Shown here piece by piece: positions 48,759 to 61,634 of a stretch of 64,000 nt of DNA. The stretch's first letter is position 1; each line of letters begins with the position of its first letter. A program made the translations under genes and the position numbers. Source of the DNA: Camelus bactrianus (lineage: Eukaryota > Chordata > Mammalia > Artiodactyla > Camelidae). The stretch covers positions 35,976,501 through 36,040,500 of the forward strand of contig NC_133551.1 in assembly GCF_048773025.1 (NCBI RefSeq), in the 5' to 3' direction. The notes beneath the pieces are model-generated. The model did no database searches and was not told the DNA's origin. It saw only the letters and a program-made list of their open reading frames with translations.

Positions 48759-49230
48759 AGCCAGTAAACAAAGTCAAGGACCTTTAGTTCCTCCTCAAGG
48801 GCTATAGATAATATTCTGAGCCATATCCTTTGAGCAGTTTTGCAGAGACTAAAACCCCAACCAGGTGGAAAAAGTTAACTGTATGCTGCCCACAGGCACG
48901 AAGACCCCAGAGCAATTGGAACCAGAAGGTTGATGATGCTGCATCCCAATTACCTCTCCACCAACCAATCAGAAAAATGTCCGAGAGCTGATCACACATC
49001 CCACAGCTTCCACCCTCCCCACCCAACCCAGGCTTTAAAAACCTTTCCCTGAAAGCCTTTGGGGAGTTTGGGTCTTCTAAACACCACCTACCTGGACTCC
49101 TTGCTTGGCGCCCTGCAAGCAACGTTGTACTTTCTTCACCACAACCTGGTGTCAGTAGATTGGCTTTACTGCACATGGGCAAGAGGACCCAAGTTTGGTT
49201 CGGAAACAATTTTGGCAACCCAGATGGGCC
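48759..49230 (+). mobile_element. LTR-bearing insertion of a class I-like endogenous retrovirus
   Basis: The insert of 472 bases contains 'gctttaaaaacctttccctgaaagcc' (promoter-like), 'cttcaccacaacctggtgtcagtagattggctttac' and 'gacccaagtttggttcggaaaca', the 3' end of a mammalian LTR, followed by about 22 bases (TTTTGGCAACCCAGATGGG) that look like the start of the viral leader. No gag, pol or env sequence is present. The flanks are a perfect 15-base direct repeat (48744-48758 and 49231-49245). An old fossil; exact family not named. Confidence 0.75.
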
Positions 49231-49620
49231 AATTATTTGAAGTTTCCCCAATGGGCCTTGATTTCTCACTTCCCTGTGCCTCGAACTCTTTGCCTCATTC
49301 TGCTGTGTTATGCATCTAACTGCTAACTAGTCTTCATGACAGTCCAGACTGCCCCTTGTCATGAAGTTCCAGTGGAGGGTAAGCTGAGTCCAAAGCCTCT
49401 TCTGCAAGTTCAGTGTGGATGTACCCATATCTTAACACTTAGCAGAGTAACTGTCTTTGTCCCTTCCCTTCTCTATCTCTCCTGCTAAACCAGCAACCCC
49501 TTCAGAGCAAAACCAGCCCTAATGGTCTCCATATTACCAGTACCTAGTCCACATTCAGCCATATGGCAAGGCACAGTGAATACTGATCGAATGGAAGCTC
49601 TGGAGAATGAATATGATCTG
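49231..49620 (+). repeat. L2 LINE, right part of the split copy
   Basis: 'cccaatgggccttgatttctcacttccctgtgcctcgaac' continues L2 from 48758; the end 'agtacctagtccacattcag...gaatactgatcgaatggaag' is the L2 tail. Confidence 0.75.
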
Positions 49621-49729
49621 TCCATCTTACCACAGGTAAATGAGCAACCTGGGGAGCTCATGTAGTTTTAAGGATAAATCAAAATCTGTCTATCTCATAA
49701 AGCCAACAGTCGAGGCCTATCTCATTCAG

Positions 49730-50110
49730 TCATTCACATTGACTCACTCATTCACTTTCTGACTCAATATTTAGTATTCAGTCCCTATGACCCTGGCATT
49801 ACACTAGGCCTTGGGGAACCGGTTATAGGCAAAAGACCTGGTTGGCTGCTGTCTTAGAAGCCAGTGTAATTGGGGAGACAGCAAATGATCAAATAATCAC
49901 ACTGAAAATCACACACTAACAAAAATGTTCTGAAGGAAGCGGAGAGAGAAATGAGAACTTTTAGCAGGAGAACCTGATGGGAGAAGGGGTGAGAAAGTGT
50001 TAGCGAGGGCTCCACAGAAGAGGTCACATGTTATGAGACTTAAATGTCTTTAGAAAGCAAACGAATGTTATACATTATCGATTATTCTCAGAGGTGGCAT
50101 ACAAGGCAGA
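49730..50110 (-). repeat. L2 LINE 3' region
   Basis: 'cattcagtcattcacattgactcactcattcac', 'ctggcattacactaggccttgggg' and 'gggctccacagaagaggtcac' follow L2 reversed. Confidence 0.75.
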
Positions 50111-50639
50111 ACACATTGAGCTAAGCTAAGTGGTACAGATATAATGAAGGAATACTATTGCCCGCAGGAACTTAATACATATGTGCCAAACCGTTCACCT
50201 TACTTGAGCAGGATAATTTTTTGAGGTCTAAAGAAAGCAGCCACCTATGTAGCATGTTCTGAAGAATACGCAATAGGACACATATGTATCTTATACACAC
50301 AATGCCTGAAATTGCAGCTTTTAGAAATGCTGATAGCTCGCTGAAAAGAGCAATGCAATGGAACAAAAGATGGTGTGGAAGGACTGCTTCTAATGATCCA
50401 TTAGGACAACTCTCCAGATGCCCCACTCATTTGCAGATTTCTGTGTCTCTACTGACTGTCCCCTGTCTTGATTGACCATTGCTCCTTTCACTCATCCATG
50501 TCTACTTTGGAAAACTCCACATCATTCTTATGGTCCAGCTCCTCTGCACAAGTTTCCTCACTACCTCCAAGCTAACGTCACAGCTATCTCCTTTGAAGTA
50601 ACATTATAACTTGGAAATACTGCACAGTAGTTCTTAACA

Positions 50640-51175
50640 GCTGAAGCAGGTTGAGCTCACGGCCCCAAGTCTTCTGCTCACCACACATCCACATCCTTTG
50701 CCACTTAATTTGTAGTGCTGTACCCTCCTTCTCCCAACCATCACACCATAGGCAGGGCCTTGTTTCCCACCCCTAGACTTTGGATTCTGTCATGTAACTG
50801 GGCCCACAAAAATTGAGGCAGAAGTGATCACATTCCAGTTTCATGTCTAAGCTTCAAGAAGCATTATGTGCTTCTACTTCCTCTCTTGCACTTCTGGAAT
50901 TGCCATGAGAAGCTCATGTGGAGTTAGTTCACTGGTCCCAGGAGGAGGATAAGAGATATGTGGATTAGAGCAATGATCACCAAGCCCAGCCTATATCACA
51001 CATCCCCAGGCAGACAAGACCCAAGTGAGTGAATCCAGCTGAGAACAGAAGAACCACGCTGCAGAGCACAGCCTAAATGAACTACCCATGAGCCAAATAA
51101 ATGATTTTTGTGTTGACCTACTGAGCATTGGTTTTGGTTTATAACAGAGCAACAGTTAAACAACTCAAGACTTTG
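50640..51175 (+). mobile_element. MLT1-type LTR (ERVL-MaLR)
   Basis: 'gatcaccaagcccagcctat', 'caagacccaagtgagtgaatccagctgagaacagaagaacc', 'gagccaaataaatgatttttgtgttgaccta' and 'tttggtttataacagagcaa' match the 3' half of MLT1. An old solo LTR with no internal sequence beside it. Confidence 0.8.
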
Positions 51176-51695
51176 CAGCATAACTAAGTTATTCCAGGTA
51201 GATTTTTCCCCTCAATAAAGGCAATGAGAAGGATGTCCAGTTCTTATAGCAAATGAGAATAAGTGGCCAGAGAGTATGCTTGGAGTGAAGGTGACTGAGC
51301 CCAGGTGGCAGGAAGTTTCACAGCTGCAGATGCCTCTGGCAGCTCCAACTTCCATTAGGGTTATTCAAACATGTGAGGATCCATTTCATTTTAGTCTCTT
51401 TAAATCAACTTTTGGGTAATACAGATGTGTAAAAGCAGCAGAATTGGCAAAATTTAGAGAGTGCATCTGAAGCTACATATTCTCCAGAAATCTCCAGTGA
51501 GAGGGAGCAAGTAAAGGACTTTATCTTGTCAGTAAGTAAAGGCAAGCTACCAGCAGCAGAACAAAAGGTTTACCTCCCTCTGAGGCTTCTATTAAGAACA
51601 AGGTTTTGTCATCTTCTCAGGTGTTTCAGAAAATTACCTGCTCTCTCAGGATAAATATTCACCTTTAGGCAGGCTGACCTAACAGCCCGTGCGTA

Positions 51696-51715
51696 TGCGT
51701 GCATTCCCGCACGCA
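51696..51715. repeat. Small CpG-containing hairpin
   Basis: TGCGTGC, six-base loop ATTCCC, then GCACGCA form a perfect 7-base-pair stem. Confidence 0.85.
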
Positions 51716-52019
51716 AGCATCATGGAGGAAGTGATTTGTAGAATTAGAGTTAAAGATAGAGGTCTGAAAAAGACAAGGGCAACACCAGAGGCTGAGTTGC
51801 TTCAAACATTAGCAGCAGGAAAGGAGAGCTGCTGCTACCTAGGGAAAAGGGGCCATGCACATTTGCTCACTGCTAGCCAGAACGCCAGGGCAGAAACCAC
51901 TGATCTTTCACTGCTTTCAGACTGTTAATGTCAAAGAGACAAAAGAAGCCTATATTAGAGTCAAAAGAACATAAATTAATGAGCAGGAAAAACAGAAATA
52001 ATACCTAACTTAAGGGACT

Positions 52020-54890
52020 AGTTCACCTGAGAGAAGATCATACATAATAATACCTCTAAGAGGAAGGTCTCAATGAAGTAGAAATGATGAAAAAATTGGA
52101 AGAGAACATTAATCATGGAAGCAATGAGAAGTCAGAAGAGGGCAGCAAGAAAGATTTTCTGAACTAAAACCACTAACTTTAAATTTTATTAAAAATTTTT
52201 GTAGAAGAACTAAAAAAAAAAAATTAGGCACTGTTAAAAACTGAATTAATGATGTGGAAAAACAATTGAATGATATATCTTACTACACGTAGACAGAAAG
52301 GAAGAAATAATGAGGGAATAAATAAGAAGCTCAGAGGGCAGATCCAGCAACTGAACGTAATTCCAGAAGGGATTTTTAAAAGGACAAAAGAAAAAAAAAA
52401 GAAAGAAAAGATGAAGGAGATGTTATAATTAAACAAATATAGTACTATCTTTTTTTTTTTTTCAATACTGGATGAAGCAAGATTTAAGCCTGCAGATAAA
52501 AAGTCTCATTAAGTTCAGTAAGTGAATCCAGGAAATACTTGAATTTCAAGCGTAAACAGAAAATTATACAAGCTTCCAGACAGAATGAATAAGTTACTTA
52601 CAAAGGCAAGAGATTCAGCCTAGCTAAGGAATTCTCATCTACCACTCTGGAATGTAGAAGACAGACGAACAATGTACAGACCATTAAGAAAAATGATCCA
52701 AGAATCCTATACCCAGACAAAATAGTATTCAGCTGTCAGGGAAAAGGAAAACATTTCCAATGTGCAAGGCTTCAAAAGTAAACTTCCCATATATGTTCTC
52801 TGAGGACAATACTTGAGAAAGAACATAAGCAGAAAACAGTTGGTTCTGAGCAGCTATCTCATCATAGGAGACAGCAAATCAAAGACTCGAGGAAGCAGTG
52901 GTGGTGAACCCTGATATTAATTCATTCTCTCTCTCTCTCCATGTATATAGTATATACATGTGTGTATATGTATGTACATAGATATATACATGTATGCATG
53001 AGTGCACACATATCTAAATCTGAATAGATGATGATAATGTAAACAGGAATTTGTAATATTAAGTTTTCTTGAAACACAACAGATGGGCTATATAAGAAGG
53101 AAAATCTAATGATACCCTGGAATTGAAAATAGTAAGTTAGCAAAATGTTGAAGTCAGACATTGGAGAAAGGGTACACAGGGAAAAAACCTCCATATGTGA
53201 GGGCAGAACATAAGTTTAATGTTGGTTGTAAGGAATGAGAAGGTAATCTACTAATGGAAACAAAAAGTAGAGCATTCAAATTAACAAGGAATAAAAAGGG
53301 AATAAAGAGAAAATTAATAATGAAACCAAACTAAACCAATCAAAACAAGAAGAAAAGGGAGAGGGCGTGATGTAATATACATAGAAAACAAAAATAAGAT
53401 GAAAAGAAGAAAATTAATTATTTCAGTTATTACAACAAGTGTAAATGAGCTGAATTCCACAACTGGCTAAAAGATAATAATCATATTGGGGTTAAAATTA
53501 AGCAATATCTTCTTTACTATATAGATTTTTTAAAATGTGGTCAAAAGTTTTTTTTTTTGAGGTGAACAAAGAAATAACAAATACAGACTTTTAACAATAT
53601 GACAATATAAATATTAGCTAGAGTAGAAAACACAATAAAAAATATTAGCAAGACAAAGTGAAACACTCCATAATGACAAAATGCTCAATGAAAAATACTA
53701 TTCATTAAATTTTATGAACTGAACAGCATAATATGAAATATATTTATAAAGTGAGAGCTCCTAGAAAAAAAAACACTTGAAAACAGACACAACTTAAAGA
53801 TTTTATTATTCTTTGAGGATTTGAAGAAACAGGTAAACCAAAAAAATAATAATTAACACTATTACTGAGGAATTAAAAGACTCAAAAATAGTCAGCAAAC
53901 TCAATTCTGTATATTCACATGGGAAAGAGAAAGGAAGAATGTTTTATAAAACAAGCAGAGAGCAGACAGGTAAAGTGGTATTTTATAGAGAAATTTAGAG
54001 TTTTAAAGCATTTTATTGGAAAAGAAAGATGTCTAAAAATTAATAACCTAAGCAGTCAACTTAAGAAATTATGAAAAGTAGTAATAAACAGAAAGAAAGA
54101 TCAAAAAGGGGTAGTAAAGATAAAGGCAGATGAAAGATATAAAATAACAAGAGAAAATTCAGGGAATCAAATGTGATTCTATGAAAAGACAAATTAAACA
54201 CAAAAGCCTCTAGTACAATTGAGGAAAACAAAAGGAGAGAAGACAAAAACAACAAATACGAATGAAAATGAGAGCTATAACTACAGATAAAGCAGATATT
54301 AACAGAAAGAAAAGAATTACATGAATAACATTATGCTTGTAAATTTGAAAATTTAGATGAAACAGACAATTTACTACAAAAACAGAACTTATCAAAACTA
54401 ATTAAAAAACAGGAAACCTTAATAAATTAATTACCATTAAGGAAACTGAGTCAGCAGTTGAAAGTCACTCCTGAAATAAAACTTCAGCCCAGATGGCTAT
54501 ACTAGAGAGTTCTAACAAATGTTTAAGGAACAGAGTACTCCAAAGTATTTCAGAGTCTAGAAGAAAAAGGAATGCTCCCCAAGTTATTTATAAAGGTAGG
54601 ATAACTATTTTACAAGAACCAAGCAGAGACAGTATAAGAAACAAAAATCACAGGCCACCCTCACATTATGAATGTGAACATAAAAATTCTAAACAAGACA
54701 TGATCAAATTTAATACAAAAGTATGGAAAAATACATCATGAACAACATTCAAGAATGTTTCAATAACAGAAGAGCCATAAATGTATTTTGCCACAGTATT
54801 TTATTGAGAGAGAAAAATGATCATATTGAAAAATAAAAAGTATCTGATGAAGTTAAAGCCCACATCAAGAGAGAAATTCACTGAAGTAGG
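52020..54890 (+). mobile_element. Long decayed L1/HAL1-type LINE tract
   Basis: A-rich plus-strand sequence whose landmarks follow old L1: 'aatcctatacccagacaaaatagtattcagc', 'ttacaacaagtgtaaatgagctgaattcc' (pre-ORF2), and 'agcccagatggctatactagagagttctaacaaatgtttaagg', which is the ORF2 'DGF'-region upstream of the polymerase core. Heavily decayed with many breaks; no intact ORF. Probably several fragments. Confidence 0.75.
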
Positions 54891-56740
54891 AAAATAGAAG
54901 CTTCTGCTTCTAATCATGATGGAGATGGAGTAACAGAGACTGGATTTTACCCTTCCTGACTTAAATAACTGGAAACGCTCAAGAAAACATGAAACAACTA
55001 TTTTTAAACCTTGAACAAGAGGCAGAGCAGGACTGTGATACCTGAGAGAAGGAAACAATGAGGGGTGCCCTATCATGCTGGCTTTCTCTCTGGGAGCACA
55101 CGCTGGACCACAAAGCAGAAGGAGGGATGCCAAGGAAAACAAAGCAGCCACACAAAGTTGAGGAGACTGAGATCAGAAATCAGAGAATTTAAGACAGCTG
55201 GAAGCTATGGTGGCACAGACTTCCTAAGAGAAGGTATCCATGCAGAAAGAGGGTCCCAAAAATCTGCACAAGCATCCCACAGAGTCTTTGCTGACTACTG
55301 AGATGCAGATACGCACACTGACGTTCCACGCGGCCTGGTGAAGAGTGACTGGAAAGTTGTGAGCAGAGCAGTTCTCAGAGTTCACGAAGAGCTGGGAGTC
55401 ACCTAAAAATTACTAAAATTAAGAGTGGAACATTCTCATTGATCATTCGGGATGTCTAGTAGAGACTCCAAAAGACACATGCCTTAGAAGTGTGACTGCA
55501 CTCCCTGCACTAACAAAGTTTAGAAGAAGATTACAAAAGATAAAACTAAGCCAAAAGTACATTAACAGCCTATCAATGAAAATGGCTCAACAATCCTTAA
55601 ACGAATCCAACAAAATCCAGACACTCAACAACATAAAATTGACAATGTGAGCATCTAATCAAAAATATTTGAAGAAACATGGCCATGTTTTTTTTTCTCA
55701 ATTTGATAAAAGCTATCAATCTACAGAGCTAAGCTCAGTGAAACCAAAGCAAGATAAACATAAAACCACATCAAGACATTATCTTGATGAAACTGAGAAG
55801 AAAAAAAAAAAAAGCAAATATCATATCTGCCCCAGCACCAAGCACAGTGACTCTCTGGCATATTCTGAGAGCTCAATACATGCTTAATGAGTAATAAGTG
55901 AGAACCCTAGGATGTCAGTTATAGAAGGAAGCTTTCAGGTTCCTCATCACTTTTTACTCGTTTGTATTCTAAAGCTCAGATCTTCAGCTACTGTCCTCAG
56001 TGCAGGCCCTAAAGGAGACCAAAGTTCAATTACTGGAGTGTCCAAGGCAGCAGCAGAACACTGGGATCCTTGCACAGACCATCCACCTACATAGAACAAA
56101 GACAGCTTTTTGAAAATGCACTTTGCCTACCTCACATACCTCCCATCACCTACTTCCTCAGACACAAAAACATGCCAAATTGCTAACACATTTTCTTTCC
56201 TTTTCCAAAAACTGAAAAACATAGAGACTTCCAGTTAAAGATGCCAGATCAACTACACACATTGATTTATGCTCTCTTTAAAAATTCCAATAAAATAGCA
56301 GTGTAAGAATACTTCAAAAAGGCAAAAACCCACAATGTCAAAGACGACAGGATAGAAGATAATAGCAATGGAAATCTGAAAGCCAGAAAACAAGGATGGA
56401 TGAGTAGTAACTCTCCTGGTAGACTTGGAGAGATAAAACCTAAGTAGCAATGGGGAAAACCCAGAAGAAAATGATTACCCTAAAGAGACCCAGAAAAGCT
56501 CAGGACATGGTGGCACCAGGTACTTCTGAAAGTGAGAATAAAATTGGGGCTAAAATCAGCAGGATGGTTGAAAACCATGTAGGAAGTAACTAGACCCTCG
56601 CCCCCAACCATGTGTCCTTATTACTATCTCTCCCACACCCTGAAGGAAGACTCAGGTTCACCATCAGACAGAGGAGGGTCCAAGGCCCAGGTAAAAGTAG
56701 GGGCATTTGACAAGATAAGAGAAATAAAATAAGGTCCTAC
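54890..56740 (+). mobile_element. L1M 5'-region-like fragments
   Basis: Segments such as 'tctaatcatgatggagatggagtaacagag', 'ggaaacgctcaagaaaacatg' and 'tagagacttccagttaaagatgccagatcaactacac' resemble 5' untranslated sequence of old L1 subfamilies. Assignment is tentative. Confidence 0.5.
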
Positions 56741-56742
56741 CT

Positions 56743-57145
56743 TTTTTTTTTTTTTTTGATTATAGCAGCTTTATTTGTCATAGGCAAAAACTAAAAACAA
56801 CACAAATGCCCATCAACAGGTAAATGGAAAAACAAATTGAGGTGTACTCACACCAAGGAATATTACTCAGCAATAAAAAATAATGAACTACTGATGCAAA
56901 GAGCAACATGTATGACTCAAAATAATTAATGCTATGAGAAAGAAGACAGACAAAAACAGTACATACAGTAAGATTTCACTTATAGAAAATTCTAAAAAAT
57001 GCAAATTAATCTACATTGACAGAAAGAGGATTAGTGGTTGCCTGGGGAGGGAATTTTTGGGGGGAGAAGAGCAGGTTGGATTACGAAGGGGGATGAGGAA
57101 ACTTTTGGAGGGAATGGATATGTTTATTCATTACCTCTTTGAATA
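56743..57145 (+). mobile_element. L1M LINE 3' end
   Basis: After a T run (about 56743-56757) come 'tatagcagctttatttgtcataggcaaaaac', 'cacaaatgcccatcaacaggtaaatgg', 'ggaatattactcagcaataaaa' and 'attagtggttgcctggggaggg', all landmarks of an old L1 ORF2 end and 3' untranslated region. Confidence 0.85.
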
Positions 57146-57215
57146 ACGTATAAACTGGCACTGAGGATACAGCTTCTGGGGATTTGTTTATACACATATC
57201 CATTCCCTCCAAAAG
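57102..57215. repeat. Inverted repeat, perfect 22-base arms
   Basis: The arm 57102-57123 (CTTTTGGAGGGAATGGATAT plus GT) reappears as its exact reverse complement at 57194-57215, separated by 70 bases. The left arm belongs to the L1 3' end. Confidence 0.95.
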
Positions 57216-58569
57216 GCCCTGTCTTTTTGAAGGTCAGCCCTCAAGATCCTCTCCCCAGCTCAACTCCCAGAGCTCTGGCTACCAGGTTTTTACATCCTGA
57301 ATATTTGTTTTGGGGAAATCTGGCCAAAAACAAAAGAAAGAAAAAAACCTTAAGGCTCTTTGGGAAGACAGCAGGTACAGAAAGAACAGACCAGCCAGAT
57401 AACTCTCGTCTTAGGATGAGGAAAATGACAGAATATAAGGAAAGCCTATTTTTGATGATCAATAATAGTAACTGCTATAATTATCATCATCTTAAAAAAT
57501 TACATTAATTCAGAAAATATTACCATGGGCCTACTAGGTACATATCTGAGTTTTTCTAGGCAGGTAGGAGCCTCCAAAATTGGAGCTAAACAAAAGGAAA
57601 GTGTCACCAAGATTCCAGCCATTCTCCTGAGACTATGGGGGCACCCTTAGCCAGAACAGGGAGAACTTTTGACTTTCCTGCTTTTACCCAGAGCAAGGCA
57701 CACATCAAAAGCACATACCTGCTGAGTTCCAGGGGCCTGATCATTATCACATATTTCTACAGCATGATTTTGTAAAAATGAAGTTGGCACTCCTGTTTTA
57801 TTTATATGCAGTTCACTGTACTGACACTGCCAGGCCCCCACTTTCAAGGGAAACCTTTTGTTCTCTGCTTGGGGAAGGCAGAACCTGGAGAGTCTCAATC
57901 AAACAAGCGAGGGGATAACAGAATAATTAGAGCTGAGAGTAGGGGTAAATTACCAAGATATTCCCGGCTGCAGCAATCAGTACATTGCAGGCCTATGATG
58001 GCTCTGTTTTTCTGAGCCACACAACAGACTGAATTACCAGCACTGAGGAGCACAGCTCGTGGGGAAATACGACTTGGATGAGACTGCTAATTGTATCAAC
58101 AGAGGGACCAAGAGGGTCTTATTTCTGAAGAAATACCACTGCACCCATCAGAGTTGCTTCTGTTAAAGGGCTGTCAGACTCCAGGCTCGTTCTATTGGCT
58201 CTGGACTTCATCAAGACTTGCTGACAGGTCCACGACAGATCGAAATAATATATGCAATGATGCAACGCAGGGCAAGATTAAATTGCCTTTTCAGTTAGGC
58301 TTGCCGATAACATGGTTCAAACGTGGCCATGACAATATGAGGAGCATGAAAGGACTGAATAAATAATCGAGTCCGGGGAGTTTTCTCATGCCCCCAAGAG
58401 AACAAGATCTAAGAGTCAGAAAACAAAGGATCCAAAAGTTGCTGCCAAAACATTCCAAGATCTTAGTGAAGCCCCTGGACTCATGGATTTGGGTTTATCC
58501 CCTAAAAAATGAGGATGATAAAAATTAGAGGCAATATGAGAGAAAGGGGGAAACAAAGGGAAAAGAGAA

Positions 58570-58800
58570 GAAAACTGCAGACAGCTTACTGAGTCCCTGC
58601 TATACGCCAGGCACCACACCTAGTACTTTTAAGGGGGTTATTCGAGCTGTTCCCACAACAAACTGGTGAGGACCCCATCAGTATCCCCATCTGACAGAGG
58701 ACACTAAGGCTCAGAAGGCTGGATAACTCTTCTGAAGTCACACCATTAGGAATAAGCAAGACAGAAATTCAAACCTTAGTCTGAACCATTGAAAGTCCAC
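58570..58800 (-). repeat. MIR SINE
   Basis: 'cttactgagtccctgctatacgccaggcaccac', 'aactggtgaggaccccatcag' and 'ctaaggctcagaaggctgga' match MIR reversed. Confidence 0.75.
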
Positions 58801-58947
58801 ACTTGTTAAGTACGTGTTTATTCAAGCAGTTCATGAAAGGCTATTTACAAATCATTGCAAAGGCCAATCAGAGCATGTGAAGAGTGTAATACATTTGAGA
58901 TGTTTGATTTCTCTGTGTTTACTTTGTCTGCAATCTCTTTTTCTTAA

Positions 58948-58975
58948 TAAAGAAAGAAAGAAAGAAAAAAAAAAC
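58948..58975 (+). repeat. (AAAG)n and poly-A tract after AATAAA
   Basis: TTAATAAAGAAAGAAAG leads into a run of A. It resembles a decayed retrocopy tail, but no retroelement body was recognised upstream. Confidence 0.8.
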
Positions 58976-59289
58976 CCTGCAACTAAAAACAGATGAAGAG
59001 CTCAGAAACACAGAGCTCTAGGGAGCAAATGAGCAGCTGCCTTGGGTTTCCCGTGAGGATGGTCTGGTAAAAGTTAAGCGATTCAGTAGATGCACTCCAT
59101 AGGCAAGGACACAGGGACAACAATAAGAGGCTCCCTTAAGACAGGAATATTAAGACTGCTTTTGAGAGTTCAGATGGGATGTCAATCCATAATGAATAAG
59201 AGTAGAAATCCAAAAAATTATCCTAAAAAGATAAAACGAGTTCCACAACATTCTGAGTTCCAAGACTGAAGGCATCCAGATGGCTAAAG

Positions 59290-59700
59290 AAAGAACACGG
59301 CAGTCAGATGGATGGTCAGTCTTTGAGGAGCAGAGGAAGAGGCAGGAGCAGAAGAGGGAGAGGCAGAGACCGGTGTCAGTGGGGAGAGGGAAGAAAATTC
59401 CAGGTGGGAAGAACCACATGTTCAAGGGGCTGGAAGCAGGAAATAGTACAGTGCAAAGCACGTCTCAGAGCAAGCCTTGCCCTGCAAACCTCAAGGGTGT
59501 GTGTTTTCTCCAAATGAGGAAAAGGGACAAAAGAGCCTCCCTCCTTCCCACATTCATGAACAAATACTTGGTAAACTCTTATTGTGTACCAAGAACAGAT
59601 ACTGTCTCTTCCCTCATGGGGTTTAGAATCTAATAAAGGAGAAAATCCATGAAGGAATCACTCAAATTTCTAATAACTACTCTGAAGGGTAAGTATAATG
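59290..59700 (-). repeat. L2 LINE fragments
   Basis: 'acatgttcaaggggctggaag' and, at 59555-59650, 'aaatacttggtaaactcttattgtgtaccaag...cttccctcatggggtttagaatctaat' follow L2 reversed. Confidence 0.65.
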
Positions 59701-61414
59701 AAGAAATATTACAGGGTGATCATAGAGCTCACCATATCAAAAGACATGGTGAAAGACAAGAATTTATGCCCTGTCTTAGATTCTTCCACTATGGGGGCAG
59801 AGCTCTGGTCCCAAGAGTTTCTAATGGTTCCTGTCCTAAGGGACCCTATAGCTAAAAGCCATGAAAATGGGTCTGCCCTGTGATGGGAACATCTTCAGAT
59901 TTCAGCCCCCTTCTCCTGCCTCTGGTTTGCCTCTGTCCTTGCCCTAGTGCAATCTCCATTCTAGTGATTCTGGGTCTCTAACTCAGTCATTTCAGGCTTA
60001 TTCTGACTTCCAGGACATGAGGCTTCATCCCAGCCTTTTGGCTCTGGCCATGTGAAAACTCACCACTGTCCCCGCTTCTAGTCCTCCCAAATCTCTTGGC
60101 TTCAAGGTCCCACACTTCGGTGCTGGCTCCCTCTGCAAGGTCTATCCTAGTATGTTACTGATACCAAGACCTACTCCCAATCATAGCTATGTTCTAGTAT
60201 AACTTAGGAGAGATTGAGGACGTATGCACCTATCCCAGTCTGACTCTGAAGGCAGAACTGTCCCAAACATTTTATGATTTTTATAATTAAGATATCTCTT
60301 CCAAGGTCAACTCATTTTGGCCTATCCTATTACTGACAACACACTGTGTATCAACAGAGACAGACAGTAGTGTCTACACAATCCTTATCTTCCAACATTC
60401 CTCAGTTCGAATGGCATCCAAAACTTGCCATTTACTAAGCTGAGCACTGGCCTGATCCAAAGTTATATGAAGTGTACACATCAGTAGGCTGGGGTATAAT
60501 GCTACAGACAAGACATATGTGAAGAAGAGCAAAGATCTTCTAATACAACTACTTGGGAAGAAAAGCAAAGAACAGAGAGTTAAATTAATACATGGTCATT
60601 CAAGGCTGCTCTGCCTTGAACTGATAATGTAAGATTCCTGGCAGAGGATGAGAAAGGGGCAGGTTCAAACAGCTCCTGCCAATTGGCCCCATGCATTCCA
60701 ATTCCATCTGGCTATTAGTCCACTTCATGATTAGTATCTAGCCTCTGGAGCACCCAACATCTGTCATCTTAACTCGAGAATACTCTTCAATATAAATTAA
60801 CACATAAACACATTATTAAACAAATCTTTCCATGATAAACTGGGATTATATTTACAAATCCCTTCAGTAATAACAATAATTACACAATCTGTAGTTTAGT
60901 GTAGAACCTAACATACTGATGCATTCAACAAGTATTTTTTACTTTACCTTTTATGAGACACTGACAACTCTAAGGTGTTTTGAAAGGCACAGTGACTTCC
61001 CTCACAATAAACATTCACAAATGTTATGCTTGATTTTGTCCAGTAATATCACCTGCAGGCATTTGATACACATGACCCCTGAGAATATTTAGTAAGTCTT
61101 GTGGTTCTAGTTCTCTTTCTCTACCAATTTTGGTTTGGTCTCTAGAAATGATGCCATTCTTCTTCCACGGGGCAAAACGCAAAGTGTTTGGAGAATTCTT
61201 TCCCTCACCTATTCTCCCTTTGTCAGGACTCCCTGTGCTCCAGGTACTGAGGACGCCAATATGATGATGGCCATAATGATAAGTGGAGGTTACACAATGA
61301 TGCTACTGCCCTTCTCAGTTACAGCGTTGACTGTTCTGGCAACCCAGGGGCTGTCTGCTTACTTAAATCACAGAGCTGAGAGTTTTAGTATAAAGTAGTA
61401 TCTTCTCCAGCACA

Positions 61415-61623
61415 CAGGGGAGAGAGCCAGATTAAGACTTTTCAAACAAGACAAAGAGAAGACATCAAAAGAAAGAGATGGTGAACTACAAGTATAGACC
61501 TGAATTTTTCATAACTTTCAAGATATCTTGTCTCTTAAAAAAAAGGTAGAAAAGGAACAAACACAGGAAAATGAAAAGGAAATGGAAAAGAAAAAATACC
61601 AACAGAAAAACAGCCTTAAACTA
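61415..61623 (+). repeat. Local duplication, copy 1
   Basis: From CAGGGGAGAGAGCCAG to CAGCCTTAAACTA this segment is repeated at 62156-62363 in the same direction at about 94% identity by eye, including the run of eight A and the AAGGTAGAAAAGGAACAAAC segment. Confidence 0.95.
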
Positions 61624-61634
61624 GGATCTCAGTG

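Noticed and set aside
48802-49269. 155-codon minus-strand open frame
   Set aside because: It lies within the LTR-bearing insert and is a chance frame antisense to it.
52922-53194. 90-codon minus-strand frame with hydrophobic stretches
   Set aside because: It arises from CT and TATG-type simple repeats within the L1/HAL1 tract.
57647-57898. 83-codon minus-strand frame considered as an upstream FGGY exon
   Set aside because: The translation does not match any part of FGGY and has no clear splice boundaries.
58940-58975. AATAAA plus A-rich run as the polyadenylation site of a gene or processed pseudogene
   Set aside because: No coding homology upstream, no flanking duplication seen, and the AAAG periodicity fits a simple repeat.
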